64,000 nucleotides of DNA from contig OZ241368.1 of the NCBI GenBank assembly GCA_965200525.1, positions 6,386,001 to 6,450,000 on the forward strand, written 5' to 3'. Below, piece after piece: positions 25,530-33,207 of this stretch. This stretch comes from JANNPJ01 sp965200525 (GTDB lineage Bacteria; Actinomycetota; Actinomycetes; Actinomycetales; Kineosporiaceae). How positions within the stretch are numbered: the first letter of the stretch is position 1; each line of letters starts with the position of its first letter. The position numbers were made by a program, and so were the translations under genes. Under the pieces are notes generated by a model. It saw only the letters and a program-made list of their open reading frames with translations, had not been told where the DNA came from and searched no databases.

Positions 25530-27122
25530 ATGACCACATCCAGCCGGAACTATGACGCGATCATCGTCGGGGGCGGCCACAACGGCCTGGTCAACGGCGC
25601 CTACCTGGCCAAGTCGGGCCTGAAGACCCTGATCATCGAGCGGCGCTCGTTCGTCGGCGGTGCGGCGATCACCGAGGAGCTCGTGCCCGGGTTCCAGTTC
25701 ACCACCTTCTCCTACGCCCTGAGCCTGCTGCGGCCGGACATCATCCAGGAGCTGGAGCTGGTCAAGCACGGCTTCATGCCGATCCTGATGCCCTCGTCGT
25801 TCGCCCCGATGGAGAACGGCGACTACCTGCTGCTGGGGCCCGACCGCGACCAGAACATCAAAGAGATCATGCGGCACTCGTCGCACGACGCCGACGCGAT
25901 GGACCGCTACGAGCACGACGTCGAGCGGGTCTGCCAGCTGATCAAGCCGCTGTTCGACCGGGTGCCGCCGAACATCTTCGGCAAGACGGCCGAGGACTTC
26001 GCCGACATCGCCTGGTTGGGAGGCTTGCTCGGCTCGGCCGACCAGAAGGTGCTGCACGACACCGTCCGGCTGCTCACGGGTAGTGCGGCCGACTTCCTCG
26101 ACGACTACTTCGAGAGCGACATTCTCAAGGGCTACCTGGCGTCGTCCGGAATCATCGGGACCAAGGTCGGCCCGATGTCTCCCGGATCCGGCCTGGTGCT
26201 GCTGTTCCACTCCCTCGGCGAGCACGACGGCCACTTCGGGTCGTGGGCCTTCCACAAGGGCGGCAACGGCGGTTTCACCCAGGTGCTGGCCCGCGCCGCG
26301 CAGGCCTACGGGGCCGAGATCCTGCTCGACTCGGCCGTCGACACGGTGATCACCAAGGACGGCCGCGCGGTCGGCGTCGCCCTGGCCGACGGCACCGAGC
26401 TGACCGCCCGGACCGTGGTCAGCGCCCTCGACCCGCGCCGCACCTTCACCCAGTTGGTCGAACCGCGCGAGCTGCCCGGCGATCTGGTCGAGAACATCAA
26501 CCGGATGAAGTTCCAGGGGACGTCGGCCAAGGTCAACTTCGCCCTGGACGGCGTGCCTCGCTTCCCCGCCCTCGGCGACCGGACCGACCAGTACCGCGGG
26601 TTCACCAACATCGGGCCCTCGATGGAGTATCTGGAACGGGCCTTCGACGACGCCAAGTACGGCTGGTACAGCCAGAAGCCCTACCTCGACTGCGCGATCC
26701 AGTCGCTGGTCGACCCCGACATGGCGCCGCCCGGCAAGCACGTCATGTCATGCTTCGTGCAATACGCGCCTTACCACCTCAAGGGCAGCGACTGGGACAC
26801 CGAGCGGCAGAAGTTCGGCGACACCGTGCAGGCCACCCTGGAGTCGTTCTTCCCCGGCTTCGGCGACCTGGTGATCCACCGCGAGGTGGTGACCCCGCTG
26901 GACATCGAGCGCGTGGTCGGGCTGACCGAGGGCAACATCTTCGCCGGCGAGTTCTTCGCCCCGCAGATGTACTTCTTCCGGCCGGCGCCGGGCTGGAGCC
27001 AGTACCGGACCCCGATCGAGGGCTACTACCAGTGCGGTTCCGGCACCCATCCCGGCGGTTGCGTGATGGGTGCCCCCGGCAAGCTGGCCGCGGGCCAGAT
27101 CATCAAGGACCTGAAGGGCTGA
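25530..27122 (+). CDS. NAD(P)/FAD-dependent oxidoreductase (phytoene desaturase/PYROXD2-like)
   Basis: 530 residues. Starts with the Rossmann motif YDAIIVGGGHNGLVNGAYLA and the FAD-binding continuation ERRSFVGGAA. The C-terminus has the family motif YQCGSGTHPGGCVMGAPG. The family includes carotenoid desaturases and uncharacterised oxidoreductases. No carotenoid genes are nearby, and its operon partner is the GcvT-like protein, so an oxidation in amine or one-carbon metabolism is more likely. Substrate unknown. Confidence 0.8.
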   Translation: MTTSSRNYDAIIVGGGHNGLVNGAYLAKSGLKTLIIERRSFVGGAAITEELVPGFQFTTFSYALSLLRPDIIQELELVKHGFMPILMPSSFAPMENGDYLLLGPDRDQNIKEIMRHSSHDADAMDRYEHDVERVCQLIKPLFDRVPPNIFGKTAEDFADIAWLGGLLGSADQKVLHDTVRLLTGSAADFLDDYFESDILKGYLASSGIIGTKVGPMSPGSGLVLLFHSLGEHDGHFGSWAFHKGGNGGFTQVLARAAQAYGAEILLDSAVDTVITKDGRAVGVALADGTELTARTVVSALDPRRTFTQLVEPRELPGDLVENINRMKFQGTSAKVNFALDGVPRFPALGDRTDQYRGFTNIGPSMEYLERAFDDAKYGWYSQKPYLDCAIQSLVDPDMAPPGKHVMSCFVQYAPYHLKGSDWDTERQKFGDTVQATLESFFPGFGDLVIHREVVTPLDIERVVGLTEGNIFAGEFFAPQMYFFRPAPGWSQYRTPIEGYYQCGSGTHPGGCVMGAPGKLAAGQIIKDLKG

Positions 27123-27125
27123 GTC

Positions 27126-28658
27126 TCAGCGCCGGGCCGACACCGGGGAGAACTCGCCGGCCAGCGACTCGGCCTCTTCCTCGGCCTCGTTCGGGTCGGC
27201 CCGCCGCCCGCGCAGCGTCGGCAGGCCGACCAGGGCGATCACGACGTTCACGGCGAAGGCCAGGGCGCCCAGGGCCAGGATCAGGTCGTAGGCCGATTCC
27301 CGCGGCAGGCCGGTGACGGCGTCCAGGCTGCCGGTCAGCAGGGTGACGGTCAGAGCGCTGGCCACGGCGCTGCCGACCGATCGGGCGATCGAGTTGACGC
27401 TGTTGGCCACGCCGGTGTCGGCGGGCTCCACGGCCTGGGCCAGCAGCGCCGGCAGGGTGGCGAAACCGAAGGTCACCGCCAGCTGAGCCAGCGTGCCGAA
27501 GACGATGAACTGCCAACTGCGGGTGTGCCAGACCGCCATGCCGGCGAAGCCGACCAGGCCGAGGGCGGAGCCGACCAGCATCGCCTGGTACCCACCCGCG
27601 CGGTGCACGAAGCGGCCGATGAACGGGGCCAGGACGACGCCGATCGCCCCGCCCGGCAGCAGGTAGACGGCGCTGGCCGAGAGCACGGTGGCGGTGAACC
27701 CGTAGCCGGCGGCCGCGGTCGGAGTCTCGACGAAGCTGGTGATCCCCAGGAACGAGGTGAACAGCCCGAAGCCGACGAAGAAGGCGGCCAGGTTGGGCAT
27801 CAGCACCGCGCGGGAGGCGAGCAGGGCCGGCCGGGCCAGCGGCTGAGCGATCCGGCCTTCGGCCACCAGCCAGCCGGCTAGCACGACCAGGGCGGCGACG
27901 AACGTACAGATGGTGCGCGGCGAACCCCAGCCCCAGTCCTGCCCCTGGGAGATCGGCAGCAGCAGGAGCACTAGGCCCAGCCCCAGGACGCCCGCGCCGA
28001 CCCAGTCGACCGAGGTACTGCCGCGGGCCGGCCGGCCCTTCGGCAGGGTGATTGCGGCCAGCAGCAGGGCCACGGCGGTGATCCCCAGGCCGACCCAGAA
28101 CGGGCGGTGGTAGTCGCCGCCACCGCGGGTCAGCAGGCCGGTGGCCAGCAGGCCGATCACTCCACCGACACCGAGCGTGGCGCTGACGATCGCCATCGAC
28201 ATGGTCAGCCTGGCCGCAGGCACCTCGTCGCGCAGCACGCCCATCGAGAGCGGGAACAGGCCGTAGGACGAACCCTGCAGCACCCGGGCCAGGATCAGCA
28301 GCGGCAGGGACGACGTGAACAGCGCGATCAGGGTTCCGACGAGCACCACGACCAGGATGCCGAGCATCACCGGGCGCTTGCCGTACACGTCGCCGAGCCG
28401 TCCCAGCACCGGCGTCAGCACGGCGGCGGCCAGCAGGTTGGCCGTCAGCACCCAGCCGACGGCGGACAGACTGGCGTCGAGCTGGGTGGCGATCACCGAG
28501 AGCACCGGCACGACCAGGGTCTGCAACAGCGACAGGTTGGCCACGGTGACCGCCAGCCCGACGATCAGCAGGCCGGTCCGGGGAGCCGGGGGCGGCTGGG
28601 CGGGGCTGAGGCGGGGCGCGGGGGGCGTCCGGTCGGAGGTCTGGTCGACCGTGGGCAT
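27126..28658 (-). CDS. MFS transporter, 14-helix DHA2 (EmrB/QacA) type
   Basis: 510 residues with about 14 hydrophobic segments. It contains GWVLTANLLAAAVLTPVLGRLGDVYGKR, the motif-A region between helices 2 and 3, and the drug-exporter pattern in helix 5. ATG 28658 follows GAAGGAC by 5 nt and is preferred to an upstream in-frame GTG at 28700. It is convergent with the GcvT/oxidoreductase pair, 3 nt between stops. Proton-driven export of a small molecule is likely; the substrate is unknown. Confidence 0.83.
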   Translation of the reverse strand: MPTVDQTSDRTPPAPRLSPAQPPPAPRTGLLIVGLAVTVANLSLLQTLVVPVLSVIATQLDASLSAVGWVLTANLLAAAVLTPVLGRLGDVYGKRPVMLGILVVVLVGTLIALFTSSLPLLILARVLQGSSYGLFPLSMGVLRDEVPAARLTMSMAIVSATLGVGGVIGLLATGLLTRGGGDYHRPFWVGLGITAVALLLAAITLPKGRPARGSTSVDWVGAGVLGLGLVLLLLPISQGQDWGWGSPRTICTFVAALVVLAGWLVAEGRIAQPLARPALLASRAVLMPNLAAFFVGFGLFTSFLGITSFVETPTAAAGYGFTATVLSASAVYLLPGGAIGVVLAPFIGRFVHRAGGYQAMLVGSALGLVGFAGMAVWHTRSWQFIVFGTLAQLAVTFGFATLPALLAQAVEPADTGVANSVNSIARSVGSAVASALTVTLLTGSLDAVTGLPRESAYDLILALGALAFAVNVVIALVGLPTLRGRRADPNEAEEEAESLAGEFSPVSARR

Positions 28659-28839
28659 CGGTTGTCCTTCGGGGTGCCGCGTGCGGGTGCCGGTGGGCAC
28701 CCGTAACCCCTAGCGCCGCGCCCGAGGTCGGATATTCCGGCCGGACGCCCTGTTCAGGGACCGATCGGGTCGATCCGCGGTGATCTCGGACACCGTGGTT
28801 CCGCGAAGACTGTCGGTGCCAAGCCCTAGAGTCTGGGGC

Positions 28840-31404
28840 GTGAATCAGGCACTTGGGGAAGTTGGTCAGCCCGTGATCCAGTCGGTGGAGCAGCGGATCG
28901 CCGAGGAGCTCTCGGTCCAGCAGTGGCAGGTCGCCGCCGCGATCGGGCTGCTGGACGACGGCGCCACGGTGCCGTTCGTGGCGCGGTACCGCAAGGAGGT
29001 CACCGGCACCCTGGACGACGCGCAGTTGCGTACCCTCCAGGAGCGCCTGACCTACCTGCGCGAGCTGGAGAAGCGCCGGATCGCCGTCCTCGACTCGATC
29101 CGCTCCCAGGGCAAGCTGGAGCCCGAGCTGGAGGCCCAGATCCTGGCCGCCGACTCCAAGTCACGGCTCGAAGACATCTACCTACCGTACAAGCCCAGAC
29201 GTCGCACCAAGGCGATGATCGCTCGCGAGCAGGGCCTCGAGCCTCTGGCCGAGGGGCTGCTGGCCGACCCGACCCACGATCCGCACGAGTTCGCGGCCGG
29301 CTTCGTGAACGCCGAACTCGGCGTCGCCGACCCGGCCGCCGCGCTCGAGGGGGCCCGCTCGATCCTGGTCGAGAAGTTCGCCGAGGACGCCGATCTGATC
29401 GGGGCCCTGCGCGAGCGGATGTGGGGCCGGGGCCGGATCGTCGCCGCCGTCCGTGAGGGCAAGGAGAGCGCCGGGGCCAAGTACTCCGACTACTTCGACC
29501 TGGCCGAGGCCTACACCCGGCTGCCCTCGCACCGGGTGCTGGCCATGCTGCGGGGCGAGAAGGAGGACATCCTCGACCTGACGTTCGAGGCCGATCCGGA
29601 GGAGGCCGCCGACCCGACCGCGACCACTCACGCCGAGCGGCTGATCGCGAAGCAGTTCGATCTGGCCGACCGCGGCCGCCCCGCCGATCGCTGGCTGCTC
29701 GACTGCGCCCGCTGGGCCTACCGCACCCGGATCCTGGTCCACCTGTCGCTCGACGTACGGGGCAAGCTGCGGGCCGCGGCCGAGGAGGAGGCGATCCGGG
29801 TGTTCGCCGCCAACCTGCGCGACCTGCTGCTGGCCGCGCCGGCCGGCACCCGCACCACGATGGGCCTCGACCCGGGCATCCGGACCGGCGTCAAGGTGGC
29901 CGTGGTCGACTCCACCGGCAAGGTCGTGGCCCACTCCACGATCTATCCGCACGAGCCCCGGCGGGCCTGGAAGGAGTCGCTGGCCGAGCTAGAGCGGCTG
30001 GCCCGCGAGCACCAGGTGCAGCTGATCGCGATCGGCAACGGCACGGCGTCCCGCGAGACCGACAAGCTGGCCGCCGAGCTGGTGGCTCGGCTGCCCGAAC
30101 TGGCCATCACCCGGGTGGTGGTCTCCGAGGCCGGGGCCTCGGTCTACTCCGCCTCGGCCTACGCCTCGCAGGAGCTCCCCGACCTCGACGTCAGCATCCG
30201 GGGGGCGGTCTCGATCGCCCGCCGGCTGCAGGATCCGCTGGCCGAACTGGTGAAGATCGACCCCAAGTCGATCGGCGTCGGCCAGTACCAGCACGACCTG
30301 CCCGAGTCGTCCTTGGCCCGCTCGCTCGACGGAGTGGTCGAGTACTGCGTCAACGCGGTCGGCGTCGACGTCAACACCGCCTCGGCGCCGCTGCTGAAGC
30401 AGGTCTCCGGCATCGGCGAGACCCTGGCCTCCAACATCGTGGCCCACCGCGACCAGCACGGTCCCTTCACCAACCGGGCCACGCTGCGCAAGGTGCCCCT
30501 GCTCGGGGCCAAGGCGTTCGAGCAGTGCGCCGGCTTCCTGCGGGTGCCGGCCGGCGACGACCCGCTCGACGCCTCCGGGGTCCACCCCGAGGCCTATCCC
30601 CTGGTGCGCCGCATCCTCACCCGCACCGGTATCGACCTGCCCGGCCTGATCGGCAACACCGCTCTGATCAAGACCCTGAAGGCTCAGGACTTCGTCGACG
30701 ACACCTTCGGCCTGCCGACCGTGGCCGACATCCTGGCCGAGCTCGACAAGCCCGGCCGCGATCCCCGGCCGGCGTTCAAGGCGGCGGTCTTCGCCGAGGG
30801 GGTCAACACCGTGGCCGACCTCCGGCCGGGCATGGTCCTCGAAGGCGTCGTCACCAATGTGGCCGCCTTCGGTGCGTTCATCGACATCGGCGTCCACCAG
30901 GACGGCCTGGCTCACGTCTCGGCCCTGTCCAAGACCTTCGTCAAGGACCCGCGCGAGGTGGTCAAGCCGGGCGACGTGGTCAAGGTCAAGGTGATGGACG
31001 TCGACGCGCCCCGGCAGCGGATCTCGCTCACGCTCCGGCTGGACGACGAGGTGGGCCCGCGAGGCCCGCGCGCCGATGAGCCGGGCCGGCGCGGCGCCGG
31101 CCAGCGCGGGCCGGGCCAGAGTGGCCCCGGTCAACGCGGCTCGGGTCAGGGTGGTGCGGGTCAGGGTGGTGCGGGTCAGGGTGGTGCGGGTCAGGGTGGT
31201 GCGGGTCAGGGCGGCTCGGGTCAACGCGGGCGTGATCAGCGTGATCAGCGTGGTTCCGGGAGCACCGGTGGCTCGGGCTCGGCTGGTCAGCGGCCCCAGC
31301 GGGAGGCCGGCGGGTCGCGGCCGAGCCGAGCCCCGCAGCGGGCGGCGGCCCCGGACACCGCGCTGGCGGATGCCCTGCGCCGGGCCGGCCTGCTGAAAGA
31401 CTGA
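28840..31404 (+). CDS. tex: Tex-family RNA-binding transcription accessory protein
   Basis: 854 residues. Order: N-terminal helical region (VEQRIAEELSVQQWQVAAAI, then ATVPFVARYRKEVTG), YqgF/RuvX-like nuclease fold (TTMGLDPGIRTGVKVAVVD), two helix-hairpin-helix segments (VSGIGETLASNIV; LLGAKAFEQCAGFLRV) and an S1 RNA-binding domain (VVTNVAAFGAFIDIGVHQDG). An extra ~110-residue Gly/Gln/Arg-rich tail follows, partly made of 15-bp repeats. GTG 28840 lies 7 nt after a -10 TAGAGT, fitting a leaderless start; GTG 28873 is the other candidate and matches the usual Tex N-terminus better. Confidence 0.93.
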   Translation: MNQALGEVGQPVIQSVEQRIAEELSVQQWQVAAAIGLLDDGATVPFVARYRKEVTGTLDDAQLRTLQERLTYLRELEKRRIAVLDSIRSQGKLEPELEAQILAADSKSRLEDIYLPYKPRRRTKAMIAREQGLEPLAEGLLADPTHDPHEFAAGFVNAELGVADPAAALEGARSILVEKFAEDADLIGALRERMWGRGRIVAAVREGKESAGAKYSDYFDLAEAYTRLPSHRVLAMLRGEKEDILDLTFEADPEEAADPTATTHAERLIAKQFDLADRGRPADRWLLDCARWAYRTRILVHLSLDVRGKLRAAAEEEAIRVFAANLRDLLLAAPAGTRTTMGLDPGIRTGVKVAVVDSTGKVVAHSTIYPHEPRRAWKESLAELERLAREHQVQLIAIGNGTASRETDKLAAELVARLPELAITRVVVSEAGASVYSASAYASQELPDLDVSIRGAVSIARRLQDPLAELVKIDPKSIGVGQYQHDLPESSLARSLDGVVEYCVNAVGVDVNTASAPLLKQVSGIGETLASNIVAHRDQHGPFTNRATLRKVPLLGAKAFEQCAGFLRVPAGDDPLDASGVHPEAYPLVRRILTRTGIDLPGLIGNTALIKTLKAQDFVDDTFGLPTVADILAELDKPGRDPRPAFKAAVFAEGVNTVADLRPGMVLEGVVTNVAAFGAFIDIGVHQDGLAHVSALSKTFVKDPREVVKPGDVVKVKVMDVDAPRQRISLTLRLDDEVGPRGPRADEPGRRGAGQRGPGQSGPGQRGSGQGGAGQGGAGQGGAGQGGAGQGGSGQRGRDQRDQRGSGSTGGSGSAGQRPQREAGGSRPSRAPQRAAAPDTALADALRRAGLLKD
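31142..31216 (+). repeat. 15-bp tandem repeat in the Tex tail
   Basis: About five copies of GCGGGTCAGGGTGGT or close variants, in frame, encode AGQGG/SGQGG repeats in the disordered C-terminal tail. Confidence 0.8.
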
Positions 31405-31442
31405 GCCGACGGGTGGGCGCCCGGGCTCTCCGGCCCGTCGGC
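31405..31442 (+). terminator. Terminator after tex
   Basis: GCCGACGGG and CCCGTCGGC form a 9-bp stem just after the Tex stop codon; the 20-nt loop holds a further GGGCGCCC palindrome. Confidence 0.55.
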
Positions 31443-31494
31443 GCGGGTAATCAAAGGTGACAAATAGACCAGCCCGACACCGGCGGGTGCTGGC

Positions 31495-32277
31495 ATGCTC
31501 ACAGACATGCTTCCGCCCTCCGCCGTCCGGCAGATCAAGGTCTGCCTGAACGGCGGCCGGGCGCGGGCCGATCATCCGGCCGTCCCGCTCACCCCGGCCG
31601 AACTGGCCATGTCGGCCCGGGCCGCGGTCGAGGCCGGGGCCGAGGCGATCCACGTCCACCCGCGGGCCGACGACGGCACCGAGTCCCTGCTCGCGACCGA
31701 CGTCGCCGCGGCGGTCGCCGCGATCCGGCGCAGTTGCCCGGCGGTACCGGTGGGGGTCTCGACCGGGCTGTGGATCACCTCGGGCGACGTCTGGCGACGG
31801 GAGGCGCAGGTCGCCGGCTGGGTCGATCTCAGCCCTTCGCAACGGCCGGACTTCGCCTCGGTGAACCTCTCGGAACCCGGGTTCGCCCGGCTCGTGCCCC
31901 TTCTGGAGTCAGGTGGGATCGGGGCCGAGGCGGGGGTCTGGTCGATCGCCGATGCCCGGACCCTGGCCACCGAGGGTTCGGCGCTGAACTGGCTCCGGGT
32001 GCTGGTCGAGATCAGGGACGCCGGCGCCGAGGCCTGTGTCGAGGACGCCGAACTGGTGCTGGCCGCGCTCCGGGCCGACGGAATCGACCTGCCGGTGCTG
32101 TTGCACGGTGAGGGCGAGGCCTGCTGGCCGCTGATCGAGCAGGCCGGACTGCTCGATCTGCCGACCCGGATCGGCCTCGAGGACGTGCTCACCGGCCCGT
32201 CCGGCGACCCGGTTCACGACAATGCCCACCTGGTCACGATCGCGCTGCACGCCTGGCGAACGGCCGGCTGGACCTGA
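31495..32277 (+). CDS. BKACE/DUF849 beta-keto acid cleavage-type enzyme
   Basis: 260 residues. TIM-barrel family that cleaves a beta-keto acid with acetyl-CoA, to give acetoacetyl-CoA and a new acid or amine product (Kce and related). CLNGGRARADHP near the N-terminus and the metal-binding AIHVHPR (His53, His55) fit the family. Members handle 3-keto-5-aminohexanoate, dehydrocarnitine and other acids; this protein's substrate cannot be assigned. ATG 31495 and ATG 31507 are both possible starts, and neither has a good ribosome site. Single gene after tex. Confidence 0.78.
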   Translation: MLTDMLPPSAVRQIKVCLNGGRARADHPAVPLTPAELAMSARAAVEAGAEAIHVHPRADDGTESLLATDVAAAVAAIRRSCPAVPVGVSTGLWITSGDVWRREAQVAGWVDLSPSQRPDFASVNLSEPGFARLVPLLESGGIGAEAGVWSIADARTLATEGSALNWLRVLVEIRDAGAEACVEDAELVLAALRADGIDLPVLLHGEGEACWPLIEQAGLLDLPTRIGLEDVLTGPSGDPVHDNAHLVTIALHAWRTAGWT

Positions 32278-32456
32278 CTCGCCTGCTGGACCCGACCCGC
32301 CTGTTCGGTCGAGCCCGCCCCCCCGGAACTCGTCGGTCGCCTCGACCTTACGCACGGACCGTCACCTTGTCTCGCCGCGTGTCACGTCCCCCGGAACCGG
32401 GCGGGTCGTCGTAGCCTTCGAGGTGATTCAACACTGTTCAGCGAGGGGACTCGGAC

Positions 32457-32627
32457 ATGTCGATGGGCCCGCCGGACGAGATCGACGACAGCGAGACCGG
32501 ACCGGACGACGCCGCGATGCCGACCCGGCCGAGCGAGCGCGACGCCTGGCGCCGCAAGGGTGAGGACCACCCCGACGAGGACGACGACTTGTACGACCCG
32601 GGTACCAAGACCAGTCCGCTGGCCTGA
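32457..32627 (+). CDS. Small acidic protein, 56 residues, unknown function
   Basis: An open frame from ATG 32457, with GAGGGGA 7 nt upstream and a -10-like TAGCCT about 40 nt upstream. The product is highly acidic and Pro-rich (PPDEIDDSETGPDD, then RKGEDHPDEDDDLYDPGTK) with no Cys, membrane segment or known domain. The good ribosome site and codon bias support a real gene. It is probably soluble and disordered. Confidence 0.6.
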   Translation: MSMGPPDEIDDSETGPDDAAMPTRPSERDAWRRKGEDHPDEDDDLYDPGTKTSPLA

Positions 32628-32664
32628 CCGCGCCGATCAGCTCCCCCGGGGGCGCGGGCCTCGG

Positions 32665-32704
32665 ACCTCGGGCCCTGGACCTCGGGCCCTGGACCTCGGT
32701 CCGG
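32665..32704. repeat. 14-bp tandem repeat, nearly three copies, intergenic
   Basis: ACCTCGGGCCCTGG is repeated two and a half to three times between the small acidic gene and the DUF1003 gene. Each unit contains GGGCCC. No function is evident. Confidence 0.6.
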
Positions 32705-32757
32705 CCTGGGCAGGCATGATGGCGATCGACATCCGCCGCCCCTGAGGAGTGCCCCCG

Positions 32758-33162
32758 GTGCACGCGCCCACCCTTGCCAGCGCTCGCCATCCCGTGGTCC
32801 GGGCCCAGCTGCTGCATCACAGCGCCCACTGGCAGCTGAGGATCGCGGACAAGATCACCGCGTTCGCCGGGTCGCTGCCGTTCGTCTACCTGCACGCGAT
32901 CTTCTTCACCGTCTGGATGCTCTTCGTCGAGGGCGACCCGTGGCCCAAGCTGACCCTGATCGTCTCGCTCGAGGCCATCTTCCTGTCCGCCCTGGTGATG
33001 ATCGGCCAGAACCGGCAGGCCCTGTTTCAGCAGGCGAAGGCCGAGCACGACTTCGTCGAGCAGGAACTGGAGCTCAAGACCAACACCGAGATCACCCGGC
33101 AGATCCATGCGCTCACCGAGGAGCTGCACCGACGGCTGATCACCGACGCACCGCAGCCCTAA
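32758..33162 (+). CDS. DUF1003 small membrane protein
   Basis: 134 residues. Two membrane helices in the family pattern (DKITAFAGSLPFVYLHAIFFTVWMLF in two stretches, then LIVSLEAIFLSALVMIGQNR), followed by a charged helical C-terminus. Function unknown. GTG 32758 has TGAGGAG 8 nt upstream; GTG 32749 overlaps that site and is unlikely. Convergent with the acyl-CoA dehydrogenase gene. Confidence 0.8.
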   Translation: MHAPTLASARHPVVRAQLLHHSAHWQLRIADKITAFAGSLPFVYLHAIFFTVWMLFVEGDPWPKLTLIVSLEAIFLSALVMIGQNRQALFQQAKAEHDFVEQELELKTNTEITRQIHALTEELHRRLITDAPQP

Positions 33163-33207
33163 CCGCGAACCAGCCTGACCGCGGCCACCAGGACCTGATC
33201 CGAGTAC

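Noticed and set aside
25530..27122. Carotenoid biosynthesis gene, based on phytoene desaturase similarity
   Set aside because: There is no crtB, crtE or other carotenoid gene nearby, and the operon partner is a GcvT-like protein.
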